Source of the DNA: an uncultured Campylobacter sp.
GTDB taxonomy: Bacteria; Campylobacterota; Campylobacteria; Campylobacterales; Campylobacteraceae
Length of the DNA stretch: 8,390 nt
Reading direction: 5' to 3'
Assembly: GCF_938017705.1 (NCBI RefSeq)
Contig: NZ_CALIIS010000204.1
Coordinates: forward strand, 1 to 8,390
Shown: positions 1 through 6,321 of the stretch, one piece after another
Position numbering within the stretch: position 1 is the first letter of the stretch
Layout of the letters: each line of letters begins with the position of its first letter
Notes under the pieces: model-generated
Seen by the model: only the letters and a program-made list of their open reading frames with translations
Databases searched by the model: none
What the model was told of the DNA's origin: nothing
Program-made: the position numbers and the translations under genes

Positions 1-89
1 GCGACGCCACGGGCAATACGGTACAGTATTCGCGACGCAAAATATAGACGCCAAGAAGCGGGAAGGCGCTTGAAATTTAGCGCGCGGCG
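1..89. other. window edge, no supported gene
   Basis: This is the stretch downstream of the symporter stop codon. Several frames are open to the window edge, on both strands, but none can be tied to a start codon, a ribosome site or a recognisable family, and 89 bases are too few to choose between them. A weak 5-bp inverted repeat (GCGCT with an 8-base loop, about 67-84) lies just after the symporter stop; it has no T-run on either strand, so I do not call it a terminator. Confidence 0.3.
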
Positions 90-1502
90 TTATTTGTAGT
101 CGTTCGCGTCGTAGCTTTTGCCGTCGTTAAAGTCGCTCAAAAGCCGCACGACGACGGGGCTAAGTAGGATGATCGCGATTAGGTTTGGGATCACCATCAG
201 TCCGTTAAACATATCGGCTAGCCCCCAGACGAGGTCGATCTTTTGCACGCTTCCTATGAATACGAATGCGACGACTAAAATTTGCAAGAGCTTGACGAAT
301 TTTGCGCCCAGGAGGTATCGCACGTTAATCTCGGCGAAGTAGTACCAGCCCAAAATCGTGGTAAATGCGAAGAAAAACAGGCAGATCGCCACGAAGCCGT
401 AGCCGCCGCTGCGACCCAAAATTTGCGATGCGAAGGCTTCCTGCACCAGCGAGATGCCCGAAAATACCGCCTTGCCGTTTTCGAAGGTGACTACGTCGGT
501 GCTAAGCACGACAAAAACGGTGATGTTAAGCACGATGAATGTATCGACGAAAACGCCCATTATGCCGAGCACGGCTTGATCTACGGGGTGTTTGACATTC
601 GCCGCGGCGTGTGCGTGCGGCGTCGAGCCCATGCCCGCTTCGTTTGAAAAGAGCCCGCGCGCGATGCCGTATCTCATCGCAGTGGCGATCGTAGCACCCG
701 TAGCGCCGCCCCAGGCAGCCGATGGATCAAATGCGGCTTTGAATATCAGCGCGATGACGGATGGAATTTTATCGAAATTTGAGCCGATGATGACGAGACC
801 GACGAGCACGTAGCAGATCGCCATTAGTGGCACGACCTTTTCGGCTACGCGTGCGATCGCTTTGACGCCGCCGAAAAAAATGACGCAGCAGATGAGTGCT
901 AAGGCTGCGCCGCTCGCCCATTTTGGGATCCCGAATGCACTGCTAAAGCCGTCTGAAATGGAGTTTGCCTGCACCATATTGCCCATGAAACCCAAAGCAA
1001 AGATGATGGCTAGCGCAAAAAATGCCGCTAAAGGCTTGGCAAGGGGGCTTTTGAGTCCGCGACTGATGTAAAACGCAGGCCCTCCGATCATATGTCCGCT
1101 GTCGTCCTTGGTGCGGTAAATTTGAGCCAGGCAGATTTCGGCAAAATTCGTCGCCATGCCCAAAAACGCCGCGCACCACATCCAAAATATCGCGCCCGGT
1201 CCGCCCATGACTAACGCGGTGCTGGCGCCTACCAGGTTGCCCGTACCGACCTGTGCCGCGATCGCCGTGGCGACGGCTTGGAACGAGCTCATGCCGCTTT
1301 TGCCCGCAGCCGCGCCATGCAGGGAGAAGTTGCCGAAAAGCTTGCGCGCACCCATTTTAAATTTAAAAATCTGCACCAAGTGCAAGCGCGCCGTAAAATA
1401 CGCGCCGGTGCCGCAAAGTAGGGCGATTAGAAAGTACGGACCCCACAAAAAGGAGTTGATTGCGTCAATTGTGGCGGTGAGTTTGTCGAGAAAATTTTGC
1501 AT
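90..1502 (-). CDS. AGCS-family sodium/alanine (or glycine) symporter
   Basis: A complete 470-residue inner-membrane transporter of the alanine or glycine:cation symporter (AGCS) family, which takes up small neutral amino acids with Na+ (sometimes H+). The protein is strongly hydrophobic, with about ten membrane segments. Family hallmarks are visible in order: VGTGNLVGA near residues 85-93, GGPAFYI near 140-146, the conserved ARGLFSNEAGMGS stretch near 281-293, and the late GWYYFAEINVRYLLG segment near 385-399. Length fits the family (roughly 440-490). The ATG start at 1502 is preceded by a modest purine-rich site (GGAAAAG). It stands alone on the minus strand, 227 bp below the methyltransferase, and has its own candidate promoter. 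Its codons are visibly richer in G and C than those of focA or the hydrogenase genes. The family call is firm; the substrate (alanine, glycine or serine) cannot be read from the sequence. Confidence 0.95.
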   Translation of the reverse strand: MQNFLDKLTATIDAINSFLWGPYFLIALLCGTGAYFTARLHLVQIFKFKMGARKLFGNFSLHGAAAGKSGMSSFQAVATAIAAQVGTGNLVGASTALVMGGPGAIFWMWCAAFLGMATNFAEICLAQIYRTKDDSGHMIGGPAFYISRGLKSPLAKPLAAFFALAIIFALGFMGNMVQANSISDGFSSAFGIPKWASGAALALICCVIFFGGVKAIARVAEKVVPLMAICYVLVGLVIIGSNFDKIPSVIALIFKAAFDPSAAWGGATGATIATAMRYGIARGLFSNEAGMGSTPHAHAAANVKHPVDQAVLGIMGVFVDTFIVLNITVFVVLSTDVVTFENGKAVFSGISLVQEAFASQILGRSGGYGFVAICLFFFAFTTILGWYYFAEINVRYLLGAKFVKLLQILVVAFVFIGSVQKIDLVWGLADMFNGLMVIPNLIAIILLSPVVVRLLSDFNDGKSYDANDYK

Positions 1503-1530
1503 GATCTTTTCCGTGAATTTAAGATGCGAA

Positions 1531-1536
1531 AATATA
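1531..1536 (-). promoter_or_regulatory. candidate -10 box for the symporter gene
   Basis: On the minus strand TATATT lies about 29 bases before the symporter ATG, with T/A-rich sequence upstream, as is common for Campylobacter sigma-70 promoters, which often lack a clear -35 box. This would give a short leader of about 20 bases. The region is AT-rich, so chance matches are easy. Confidence 0.35.
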
Positions 1537-1617
1537 TTTTAAAAACTCTTAAATTCCTATAAATCGAGGGAAATTTAAGCGAAATTTTAAAGCGTTTTTA
1601 TAATTTTACTCAGCATT

Positions 1618-1644
1618 GAGCAAAGCGGTATGTGCCGTTTGCTC
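1618..1644. repeat. imperfect hairpin between methyltransferase and symporter
   Basis: GAGCAAA at 1618-1624 pairs perfectly with TTTGCTC at 1638-1644; after a single unpaired G, CGG at 1626-1628 pairs with CCG at 1635-1637 around a 6-base loop. It sits downstream of the methyltransferase stop, where a transcription terminator would be expected, but neither strand has a T-run immediately after the stem. It may be an atypical terminator, a processing site or part of a small transcript. The pairing is plain; the function is open. Confidence 0.55.
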
Positions 1645-1729
1645 TGCATGCCAGCTTGCCAGATAAGCAGCTTAGAATTCGCGCCTTAGCTGTCGAAATT
1701 TGCAAAGCAATCAACTGAAATTTTTAAGC

Positions 1730-2563
1730 CTATTCATCACCGCCTTCGATTTTGAAAACGAACATCTTGCATGCATTACAAAAGGCGGGAATTAGGCTAA
1801 AGAGGCGCCCTTTGAGGCTCCAGTGGCTTTTATACATTTTCAGCATTGCAGCCTCCCTGACGAATCTGATATGCGCGCTATCCCAGCCCTGCACCTCCGC
1901 GCCGCCGCCGATGCCCATTTTAAAGGGCGCGTTTTGCATATGTTTCATCGCGTCGTGGCGCTTTGAGTCGAATTTTCTAATCGAAAACTCGCTCATAAAG
2001 TCGCTCAGCACGTAGCCGCGGAATTTTTGTGCAAGCGCGATAAAAAATTTTTTAAATTCCTCTTTTTCAAAATACATACTCACCCCCTCTAAAATGAAGA
2101 TGTAGCCCACGCTGCCGTGCTTTGCGGCTAGCTCGTCCATCCATGAAAGATCCAGCATCGAGCGGGGCAGGCTGAAATTGTTCTCCGCCTTGGGTAGCAG
2201 CGCGTCGCGTACGGCTATGACGTCGGGCAGATCGAGGTCGTAAAATAGGGCGTTCGGTAGGACGTGCTGGAGCCTAAGCGGGCGGGTGTCGAGCCCTGCG
2301 CCAAGCTGCACGATGATAGGGTGGTCGAACTCCGCCGCGAGCCGCAGCGTCTCGTCGTCGAAAAATTTCGCGCGGATCACCGTACCCGTTTTACTAAGGT
2401 GCGCGTCGTCGAATTTTGCAAAATCATAATCGATCTGCTCTACGACGGCGCTTGAAAAGGGATCGTTTAGGATCGGATCCGCGTCTTTGAAATCCAGATG
2501 GCGCATATAGACGTTGATTAGCAGCGTCTCGGAAACGCTATCTTTAAAATTTGGCTTTTGCAT
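1730..2563 (-). CDS. class I SAM-dependent methyltransferase, LCM/PPM-like family
   Basis: A 277-residue methyltransferase resembling the leucine carboxyl methyltransferase/Ppm1-like group (the O-methyltransferase family also found in polyketide clusters). Visible motifs: TVIRAKFFDD at 61-70, the SAM-binding loop IVQLGAGLDTRPLRL at 84-98, the acidic YDLDLPDVIAVRDALLP at 108-124, and FILEGVSMYF at 156-165. These set the fold and cofactor; the acceptor (a protein carboxylate or a small molecule) cannot be read from the sequence. I chose the ATG at 2563 because AAGAAAGG (2570-2577) sits six bases before it and family similarity begins just after it. An upstream ATG at 2587 and a TTG at 2596 are in frame, giving up to 11 more residues, but lack a good ribosome site. 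The C-terminal part carries two cysteines (FCNAC, 261-265). It is a single-gene unit with its own promoter, divergent from the regulator gene. Family confidence is high, function low. Confidence 0.88.
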   Translation of the reverse strand: MQKPNFKDSVSETLLINVYMRHLDFKDADPILNDPFSSAVVEQIDYDFAKFDDAHLSKTGTVIRAKFFDDETLRLAAEFDHPIIVQLGAGLDTRPLRLQHVLPNALFYDLDLPDVIAVRDALLPKAENNFSLPRSMLDLSWMDELAAKHGSVGYIFILEGVSMYFEKEEFKKFFIALAQKFRGYVLSDFMSEFSIRKFDSKRHDAMKHMQNAPFKMGIGGGAEVQGWDSAHIRFVREAAMLKMYKSHWSLKGRLFSLIPAFCNACKMFVFKIEGGDE

Positions 2564-2622
2564 GAAGTGCCTTTCTTGCGGTGTCATCGCGAGCAAAATA
2601 CCGCTTATTTTTAATATATATT

Positions 2623-2650
2623 ATTATATCCTTACTAAATAAAATTTCAA
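2623..2650 (-). promoter_or_regulatory. sigma-70 type promoter for the methyltransferase
   Basis: On the minus strand TTGAAA (2650-2645) and a perfect TATAAT (2628-2623) are separated by 16 bases. Transcription would start near 2616, leaving a leader of about 50 bases before the ATG at 2563. This is the best-formed two-box promoter in the window; it is still only a sequence match in AT-rich DNA. Confidence 0.6.
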
Positions 2651-2710
2651 TAAAATGATATGAATTTTTATTTAAAGACAGAATTTTAAATTCGCGCCTC
2701 GGGTTTTGAC

Positions 2711-2716
2711 TATAAT
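2711..2716 (+). promoter_or_regulatory. possible distal -10 box upstream of the regulator
   Basis: A perfect TATAAT lies about 200 bases before the regulator ATG; a start point 6-7 bases downstream would fall right at the foot of the first hairpin (2722). There is no convincing -35 box. It could drive a long structured leader or a separate small RNA, or be a chance match. Confidence 0.3.
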
Positions 2717-2721
2717 ATTGC

Positions 2722-2758
2722 CGCGTAAAGCTTCAATAAATTTTTGAAATTTTACGCG
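2722..2758 (+). repeat. two-tier stem-loop upstream of the regulator
   Basis: CGCGTAAA (2722-2729) is a perfect inverted copy of TTTACGCG (2751-2758). Inside it, TTCAA (2732-2736) pairs with TTGAA (2744-2748) around a 7-base loop, with a small internal loop between the two stems. The right arm contains a 13-mer that recurs downstream of the regulator gene. Without a following T-run it is not a classical terminator; a leader structure, an operator or a small RNA element are the alternatives. Confidence 0.6.
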
Positions 2759-2791
2759 ATGCAAAGCGCGGGTAAAATTTAGAATTTTAAA

Positions 2792-2811
2792 AGCTATAAA
2801 ATTTATTAGCT
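2792..2811 (+). repeat. AT-rich hairpin upstream of the regulator
   Basis: AGCTA (2792-2796) pairs with TAGCT (2807-2811), and the A/T-rich interior can continue the pairing with a one-base bulge. The stem is weak and could be chance in this composition. It is listed because it is the middle of three successive inverted repeats. Confidence 0.4.
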
Positions 2812-2836
2812 TAGGCGACCTAGATGCGCAGCCATA

Positions 2837-2862
2837 GTGCGGATGGTAAATTTAATCCGCGC
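2837..2862 (+). repeat. GC-rich hairpin just upstream of the regulator promoter
   Basis: GCGGAT (2839-2844) and ATCCGC (2855-2860) form a perfect 6-bp stem that extends to 8 bp with one G-T pair, around a 10-base loop. A repeated GCGCAGC word flanks it on both sides (2826-2832 and 2859-2865, the latter overlapping the right arm). It ends about 30 bases before the proximal -10 box, so it could be an operator or the end of an upstream transcript. Confidence 0.5.
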
Positions 2863-2891
2863 AGCTTTATCTTTGTCTAAATATTTCATTG

Positions 2892-2913
2892 TATAATTCT
2901 TAGCTTTTGGAGG
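2892..2913 (+). promoter_or_regulatory. proximal -10 box and ribosome site of the regulator gene
   Basis: A perfect TATAAT (2892-2897) is followed by a strong GGAGG ribosome site (2909-2913), four bases before the ATG. The start point would be near 2904, giving a leader of only about 14 bases. No clear -35 box is seen; the T-rich stretch upstream fits Campylobacter promoters. Confidence 0.55.
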
Positions 2914-2917
2914 TTAT

Positions 2918-3556
2918 ATGGAAAAATCGCGGCTAGGACTACTACAAACCGAGGCCATTGCCACGCTTAGCGACGAGGAGCTTGCAATGTTCGAGCACCA
3001 AGTCATCAAAAAAGGCTATGTTTTTTATAGTGAGGCGCCTAAAGTTTTTATTTTTAAAAGCGGGCAGGCGAAGCTTTCGTTTTTTGAAGACGGCGAAGAA
3101 TTCATCATCAACTACCTAAACAAGGATAATATCACTATTCTTAATGAAATTTGCGCACTTGAGTTTTTAGAGGACAGCGAGATTTATACGATCGATGCGA
3201 GCGGACTAGGGGAGATCTTGGCAAATCGCAGCTTTTGCGAGGCGTATATAAAAATTTTAACAGAGATAATTCTGCTGCAGCGCAAAATCACACGCTCTAT
3301 ACTTTTTGAAAATGCAAAAGGGCGCATCGCGAGCTTTTTGATCGAGCTTGCAAACGAGCAGAATTTTCATCAAAATGGCTACAAATACGTATTTTTGCCC
3401 TTTTCGCTAAAGGTGCTTTCATCCTTCGTAGGGCTCAAGCGTCAAAGCGCGAGTACCGCGTTTAACGAGCTTGTAAAAGATAACGTAATTCAAAAAATCA
3501 GCCAGCACGAGTTTTTGATCCTAGACTACGACAGATTGCTTAGTTACTGTGTTTAG
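2918..3556 (+). CDS. Crp/Fnr-superfamily transcriptional regulator
   Basis: A 212-residue DNA-binding regulator. Residues about 20-108 form a cyclic-nucleotide-binding-like beta-roll (KKGYVFYSEAPKVFIFKSGQ and following), about 110-133 the dimerisation helix, and about 135-210 a winged helix-turn-helix, with SSFVGLKRQSASTAFNELVK (168-187) carrying the recognition helix. The length is typical. The cAMP-contact signature of true CRP is not seen, and there is no N-terminal cysteine cluster like that of FNR; the three cysteines (79, 107, 211) are scattered. The effector is therefore unknown; haem, a redox thiol, NO or a metabolite are possible. Campylobacter has members of this superfamily that sense nitrosative stress, but I cannot assign this one. 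It has its own promoter and a strong ribosome site, is divergent from the methyltransferase and convergent with the hydrogenase operon, whose control by it is only a hypothesis. Confidence 0.9.
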   Translation: MEKSRLGLLQTEAIATLSDEELAMFEHQVIKKGYVFYSEAPKVFIFKSGQAKLSFFEDGEEFIINYLNKDNITILNEICALEFLEDSEIYTIDASGLGEILANRSFCEAYIKILTEIILLQRKITRSILFENAKGRIASFLIELANEQNFHQNGYKYVFLPFSLKVLSSFVGLKRQSASTAFNELVKDNVIQKISQHEFLILDYDRLLSYCV

Positions 3557-3839
3557 GCGCGGGCTAGAGTTTTTAAAGCATTTATATGGCTTACGCTTAC
3601 GGCTTAAACGCGAAATTTTGTCTAAAGTTACGGCGCAGGATTTTACCTAGATTTACAGCGTAAAATTTTTATCAAGAGTTTTGTTTCAGAATTTCATCCC
3701 GAATTTCGTTAGGATTTCGTCTAAAATTTTGGATCAAATGAAATTTTACGCATCGGAATTTTTAAAATTTTAGAAATTAAAAATGCGCGGCAAAGTGCCG
3801 CGCCCATATTTTGTTTATATCGTGCTGAAGCGCGATAGA
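3557..3839. other. convergent intergenic region
   Basis: This lies between the convergent regulator and focA genes. No gene is seen. It is dense in AAATTTT-type words and contains a perfect 11-bp inverted repeat (GCGTAAAATTT at 3658-3668 and AAATTTTACGC at 3741-3751), whose right arm extends to a 13-mer also found upstream of the regulator. It ends with the operon terminator. No obvious separate terminator for the regulator follows its stop, though the shared hairpin could stop both. Confidence 0.5.
3779..3803 (-). terminator. intrinsic terminator of the hydrogenase operon
   Basis: A perfect 8-bp GC-rich stem (3785-3792 with 3796-3803, 3-base loop) is followed on the minus strand by ATTTTTAATTT. 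It begins 36 bases after the focA stop codon, as expected for the end of the operon. Read from the plus strand the stem is followed by the weaker CCATATTTTGTTT, so it may also slow transcription arriving from the regulator gene. Confidence 0.85.
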
Positions 3840-4703
3840 TTAGTCTTTCTTTTTCATATCGTATTTATTTACCATAAATCCGACCAAGCCTACGAAAAAT
3901 AGACCGCCGCAGATGTTGCCTAGCGTAACCGGGATCATATTTTTAACGATGAAATTTCCCCAGTTTATTGAATCTATTTGAGCCGCCGTTACGCCGTGAA
4001 GCGAGCTTGCAAGAGCGTTTACATCGCCACCTGCAGCCGCAAGGTAGTGGCCTTTAGCGATGATACCTTCGGTTAGGATAAACATATTTGCCACGCAGTG
4101 TTCCATAGAGCAAGCTACGAATGCGCCGATCATCCACATAATTGCAAAGAATTTACCTGATAGATTGCTCTCGCTGGTCGCAGTCCAGATAGACATACAT
4201 ACAAACACGTTACAAAAAATTCCGCGGATGAATAGCTCATGAAAAGGTGCGTTTATTTTGCCTGCTGCTGCAGGAATGAAGTGCTGCAAGATGTAGCCAT
4301 CATATTTAAGCGGAAGTCCTGAGTAATAATACATATACGCGATTAACGCGCCACCTACAAAGTTAAAGCACCAAACGATAGCCCAATAGCCGATAGTTTT
4401 ACCTAGCGGTAATTTGCCATCGGCGACAGGTACGCCCGTTAAAACCGAGCTGGTAAATAGATGCCCACCGTAAAAAACCACCATCATCAGACCGCAGCTA
4501 AAGGTAATACCACCGATGAAATTCGATAAGCCAATAGATTGCTTTTCAGCCATTCCGACGGTCGAGTGAGCCCAGAAAATATCGCCCATAGCGATTGCAG
4601 CGCCCGCCATTATAGCTAGAAAAATTATGCTAATTAGCGGGGTATGCGCCTTGTGTTGCATCGAACTAGACACCGCTTGCGCGGTTTCTGCAGGATTTAA
4701 CAT
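3840..4703 (-). CDS. focA: formate channel of the FocA/FNT family
   Basis: A 287-residue inner-membrane protein of the formate-nitrite transporter family, a pentameric channel for formate and related small anions. It has six membrane segments with the family re-entrant loop: GGHLFTSSVL (79-88), the second signature RGIFCNVFVCMSIW (160-173), the EHCVANMF block (201-208) whose His202 matches the gating His209 of E. coli FocA, and PVTLGNICGG (258-267). Thr84 and Lys149 match E. coli Thr91 and Lys156. One position differs: the acidic residue normally before LFT (Asp88 in E. coli) is His81 here. The ATG follows the hycI stop directly, and its GAGGAGGAG ribosome site lies in the last codons of hycI. 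As last gene of a hydrogenase operon it parallels focB at the end of E. coli hyf, so formate rather than nitrite is the likely substrate. The focA name marks the family role, not proven orthology. Confidence 0.92.
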   Translation of the reverse strand: MLNPAETAQAVSSSMQHKAHTPLISIIFLAIMAGAAIAMGDIFWAHSTVGMAEKQSIGLSNFIGGITFSCGLMMVVFYGGHLFTSSVLTGVPVADGKLPLGKTIGYWAIVWCFNFVGGALIAYMYYYSGLPLKYDGYILQHFIPAAAGKINAPFHELFIRGIFCNVFVCMSIWTATSESNLSGKFFAIMWMIGAFVACSMEHCVANMFILTEGIIAKGHYLAAAGGDVNALASSLHGVTAAQIDSINWGNFIVKNMIPVTLGNICGGLFFVGLVGFMVNKYDMKKKD

Positions 4704-5156
4704 TTACTCCTCCTCATTTAAATTTGAATCAATTTCTAAGATACGCTCATAAGCTTTTTGCGCACTTTTTTTTGCGCTCTCGCTTAGCCCTTCTTTAAAA
4801 TCAAGGACATTATCGAGCAGCACGCTGATGCCCAAAAACAGCGTCTTTGGGCAAATTTTGCGCAGATAGCTTAGAAGCACCGGCGTAGGCAGGTTATGCG
4901 TCGAGTAGATATAGTCGCGATCGTTGCTGAGGTCGAAAAATTCTATCTTATTCTCATCAAAGCCGCTCATCGCATCTACTACGATTAGAATTTCAGGGGC
5001 AAATTCCCTAAGGGCTGCAAATTCGTTTTCGGGCACATCCTGCCCATAAAAAACGCGCCAATCTTTTAAGTTTGCCTCGACTATTCGCCCCGTTTCATTA
5101 CCCACGTCGTCGTCGCCGCGAAGGGGATTGCCGATACAAAGCAACGCCTTTCGCAT
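4704..5156 (-). CDS. hycI: hydrogenase maturation protease HycI
   Basis: A 150-residue cytoplasmic endopeptidase of the HycI/HyaD family, which removes the C-terminal tail of the hydrogenase large subunit once the NiFe centre has been inserted. Key residues are present: Asp15 in CIGNPLRGDDDVG, Asp61 in IVVDAMSG and His87 in STHNLPTP, corresponding to E. coli HycI Asp16, Asp62 and His90, which bind nickel in the immature subunit. Length is close to E. coli HycI (156). I start at the ATG at 5156, which overlaps the hycH stop (TGATG); AAGGAAGG (5164-5171) is seven bases before it. A TTG one codon upstream would give 151 residues but sits too close to that site. Its target is almost surely the large subunit encoded three genes upstream. 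The gene contains a run of eight A residues near its 3' end, and its final Glu codons double as the focA ribosome site. Confidence 0.92.
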   Translation of the reverse strand: MRKALLCIGNPLRGDDDVGNETGRIVEANLKDWRVFYGQDVPENEFAALREFAPEILIVVDAMSGFDENKIEFFDLSNDRDYIYSTHNLPTPVLLSYLRKICPKTLFLGISVLLDNVLDFKEGLSESAKKSAQKAYERILEIDSNLNEEE

Positions 5157-5496
5157 CAAAAATCCTTCCTTAGCACGAAATATCCTTCGCGCATATTTTT
5201 TAGCAGATCTTTAAGCTCACATTCGCAAAGCTGAGGGATTAGCTTAGCTGCGTGCTCGGCAAAAATTTCAATCTCGAAATACTTGCTTAGGTTACCGATC
5301 TTAAATTTAACGTAGTCGCCCGAGTTTTCGATGATGCGTTTAAATTCTTCATCGTCTATCTCAAGTACCTTTTCGCTAAAATCTATCGTACCTACGCCGT
5401 GACCGACGCAGGTGGAAAAAACCTTGATATCCTTTAGTTCTTTGGGTAAATTTTCGTTTTCGTCCATATGCCGCTTTGTAAGCTTAAAAACCTCAA

Positions 5497-5500
<4 letters not shown>
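5156..5500 (-). CDS. hycH: hydrogenase assembly factor, HycH/HyfJ family
   Basis: A small soluble protein of 114 residues, shorter than E. coli HycH (136). Similarity is modest but specific: FSTCVGHGVGTIDFSE (28-43) lines up with the SLAIGHHLGVIDCLE region of E. coli HycH, sharing Ser, GH, G and ID, and EIEIFAEHAAKLIP (76-89) lines up with EIVIDINHVPML. HycH and HyfJ are accessory proteins needed for maturation of the large subunit; they are not part of the final complex. Position supports this: directly after the small subunit gene, as in both E. coli hyc and hyf. The ATG overlaps the hyfI stop by four bases (ATGA), with GGAG six bases upstream. The exact biochemical step is not known to me. 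The family assignment rests on two short motifs plus context. Confidence 0.8.

Positions 5501-6317
<817 letters not shown>

Positions 6318-6321
<4 letters not shown>

Larger units (their letters stand above)
1503..1729. other. intergenic region between methyltransferase and symporter
   Basis: No gene seen. The half next to the symporter is very AT-rich and holds its candidate promoter. A TATAAT also reads on the plus strand at 1599-1604, but no plus-strand gene follows it. The half next to the methyltransferase is less AT-rich and holds an imperfect hairpin at 1618-1644 (listed separately). Confidence 0.5.
2564..2917. other. divergent intergenic region, structured, no gene recognised
   Basis: About 350 bases separate the divergently read methyltransferase and regulator genes. 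The left part holds the methyltransferase promoter. The right part holds a 13-base palindrome (GAATTT T AAATTC, 2681-2693), a TATAAT at 2711-2716, three successive hairpins (2722-2758, 2792-2811, 2837-2862) and the regulator's own -10 box. Only tiny open frames without ribosome sites are present (for example 18 codons at 2824-2880), so I call no protein here. Confidence 0.6.

Noticed and set aside
1..89. Open frames at the left edge, including one continuing in frame past the symporter stop with a vague resemblance (YRIARG) to a symporter motif
   Set aside because: No start codon or ribosome site, short match, and several other frames are equally open; a tandem transporter remnant cannot be supported.
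282..647. Plus-strand open frames of 60-128 codons opposite the symporter and the hydrogenase genes
   Set aside because: They are antisense to well-conserved genes, lack family motifs and ribosome sites, and reflect codon bias on the opposite strand.
2564..2596. Upstream starts for the methyltransferase (TTG at 2596, ATG at 2587)
   Set aside because: Neither has a good ribosome site; the ATG at 2563 has AAGAAAGG at proper spacing. The ATG at 2587 remains possible.
2824..2880. An 18-codon open frame upstream of the regulator (MRSHSADGK...)
   Set aside because: No Shine-Dalgarno site before it, and it overlaps a hairpin; length is within chance.
3658..3751. The 11-bp inverted repeat as a terminator for the regulator gene
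   Set aside because: The arms are 72 bases apart and made of AAATTT words frequent in this DNA; the compact GC-rich stem at 3785-3803 is a better stop.
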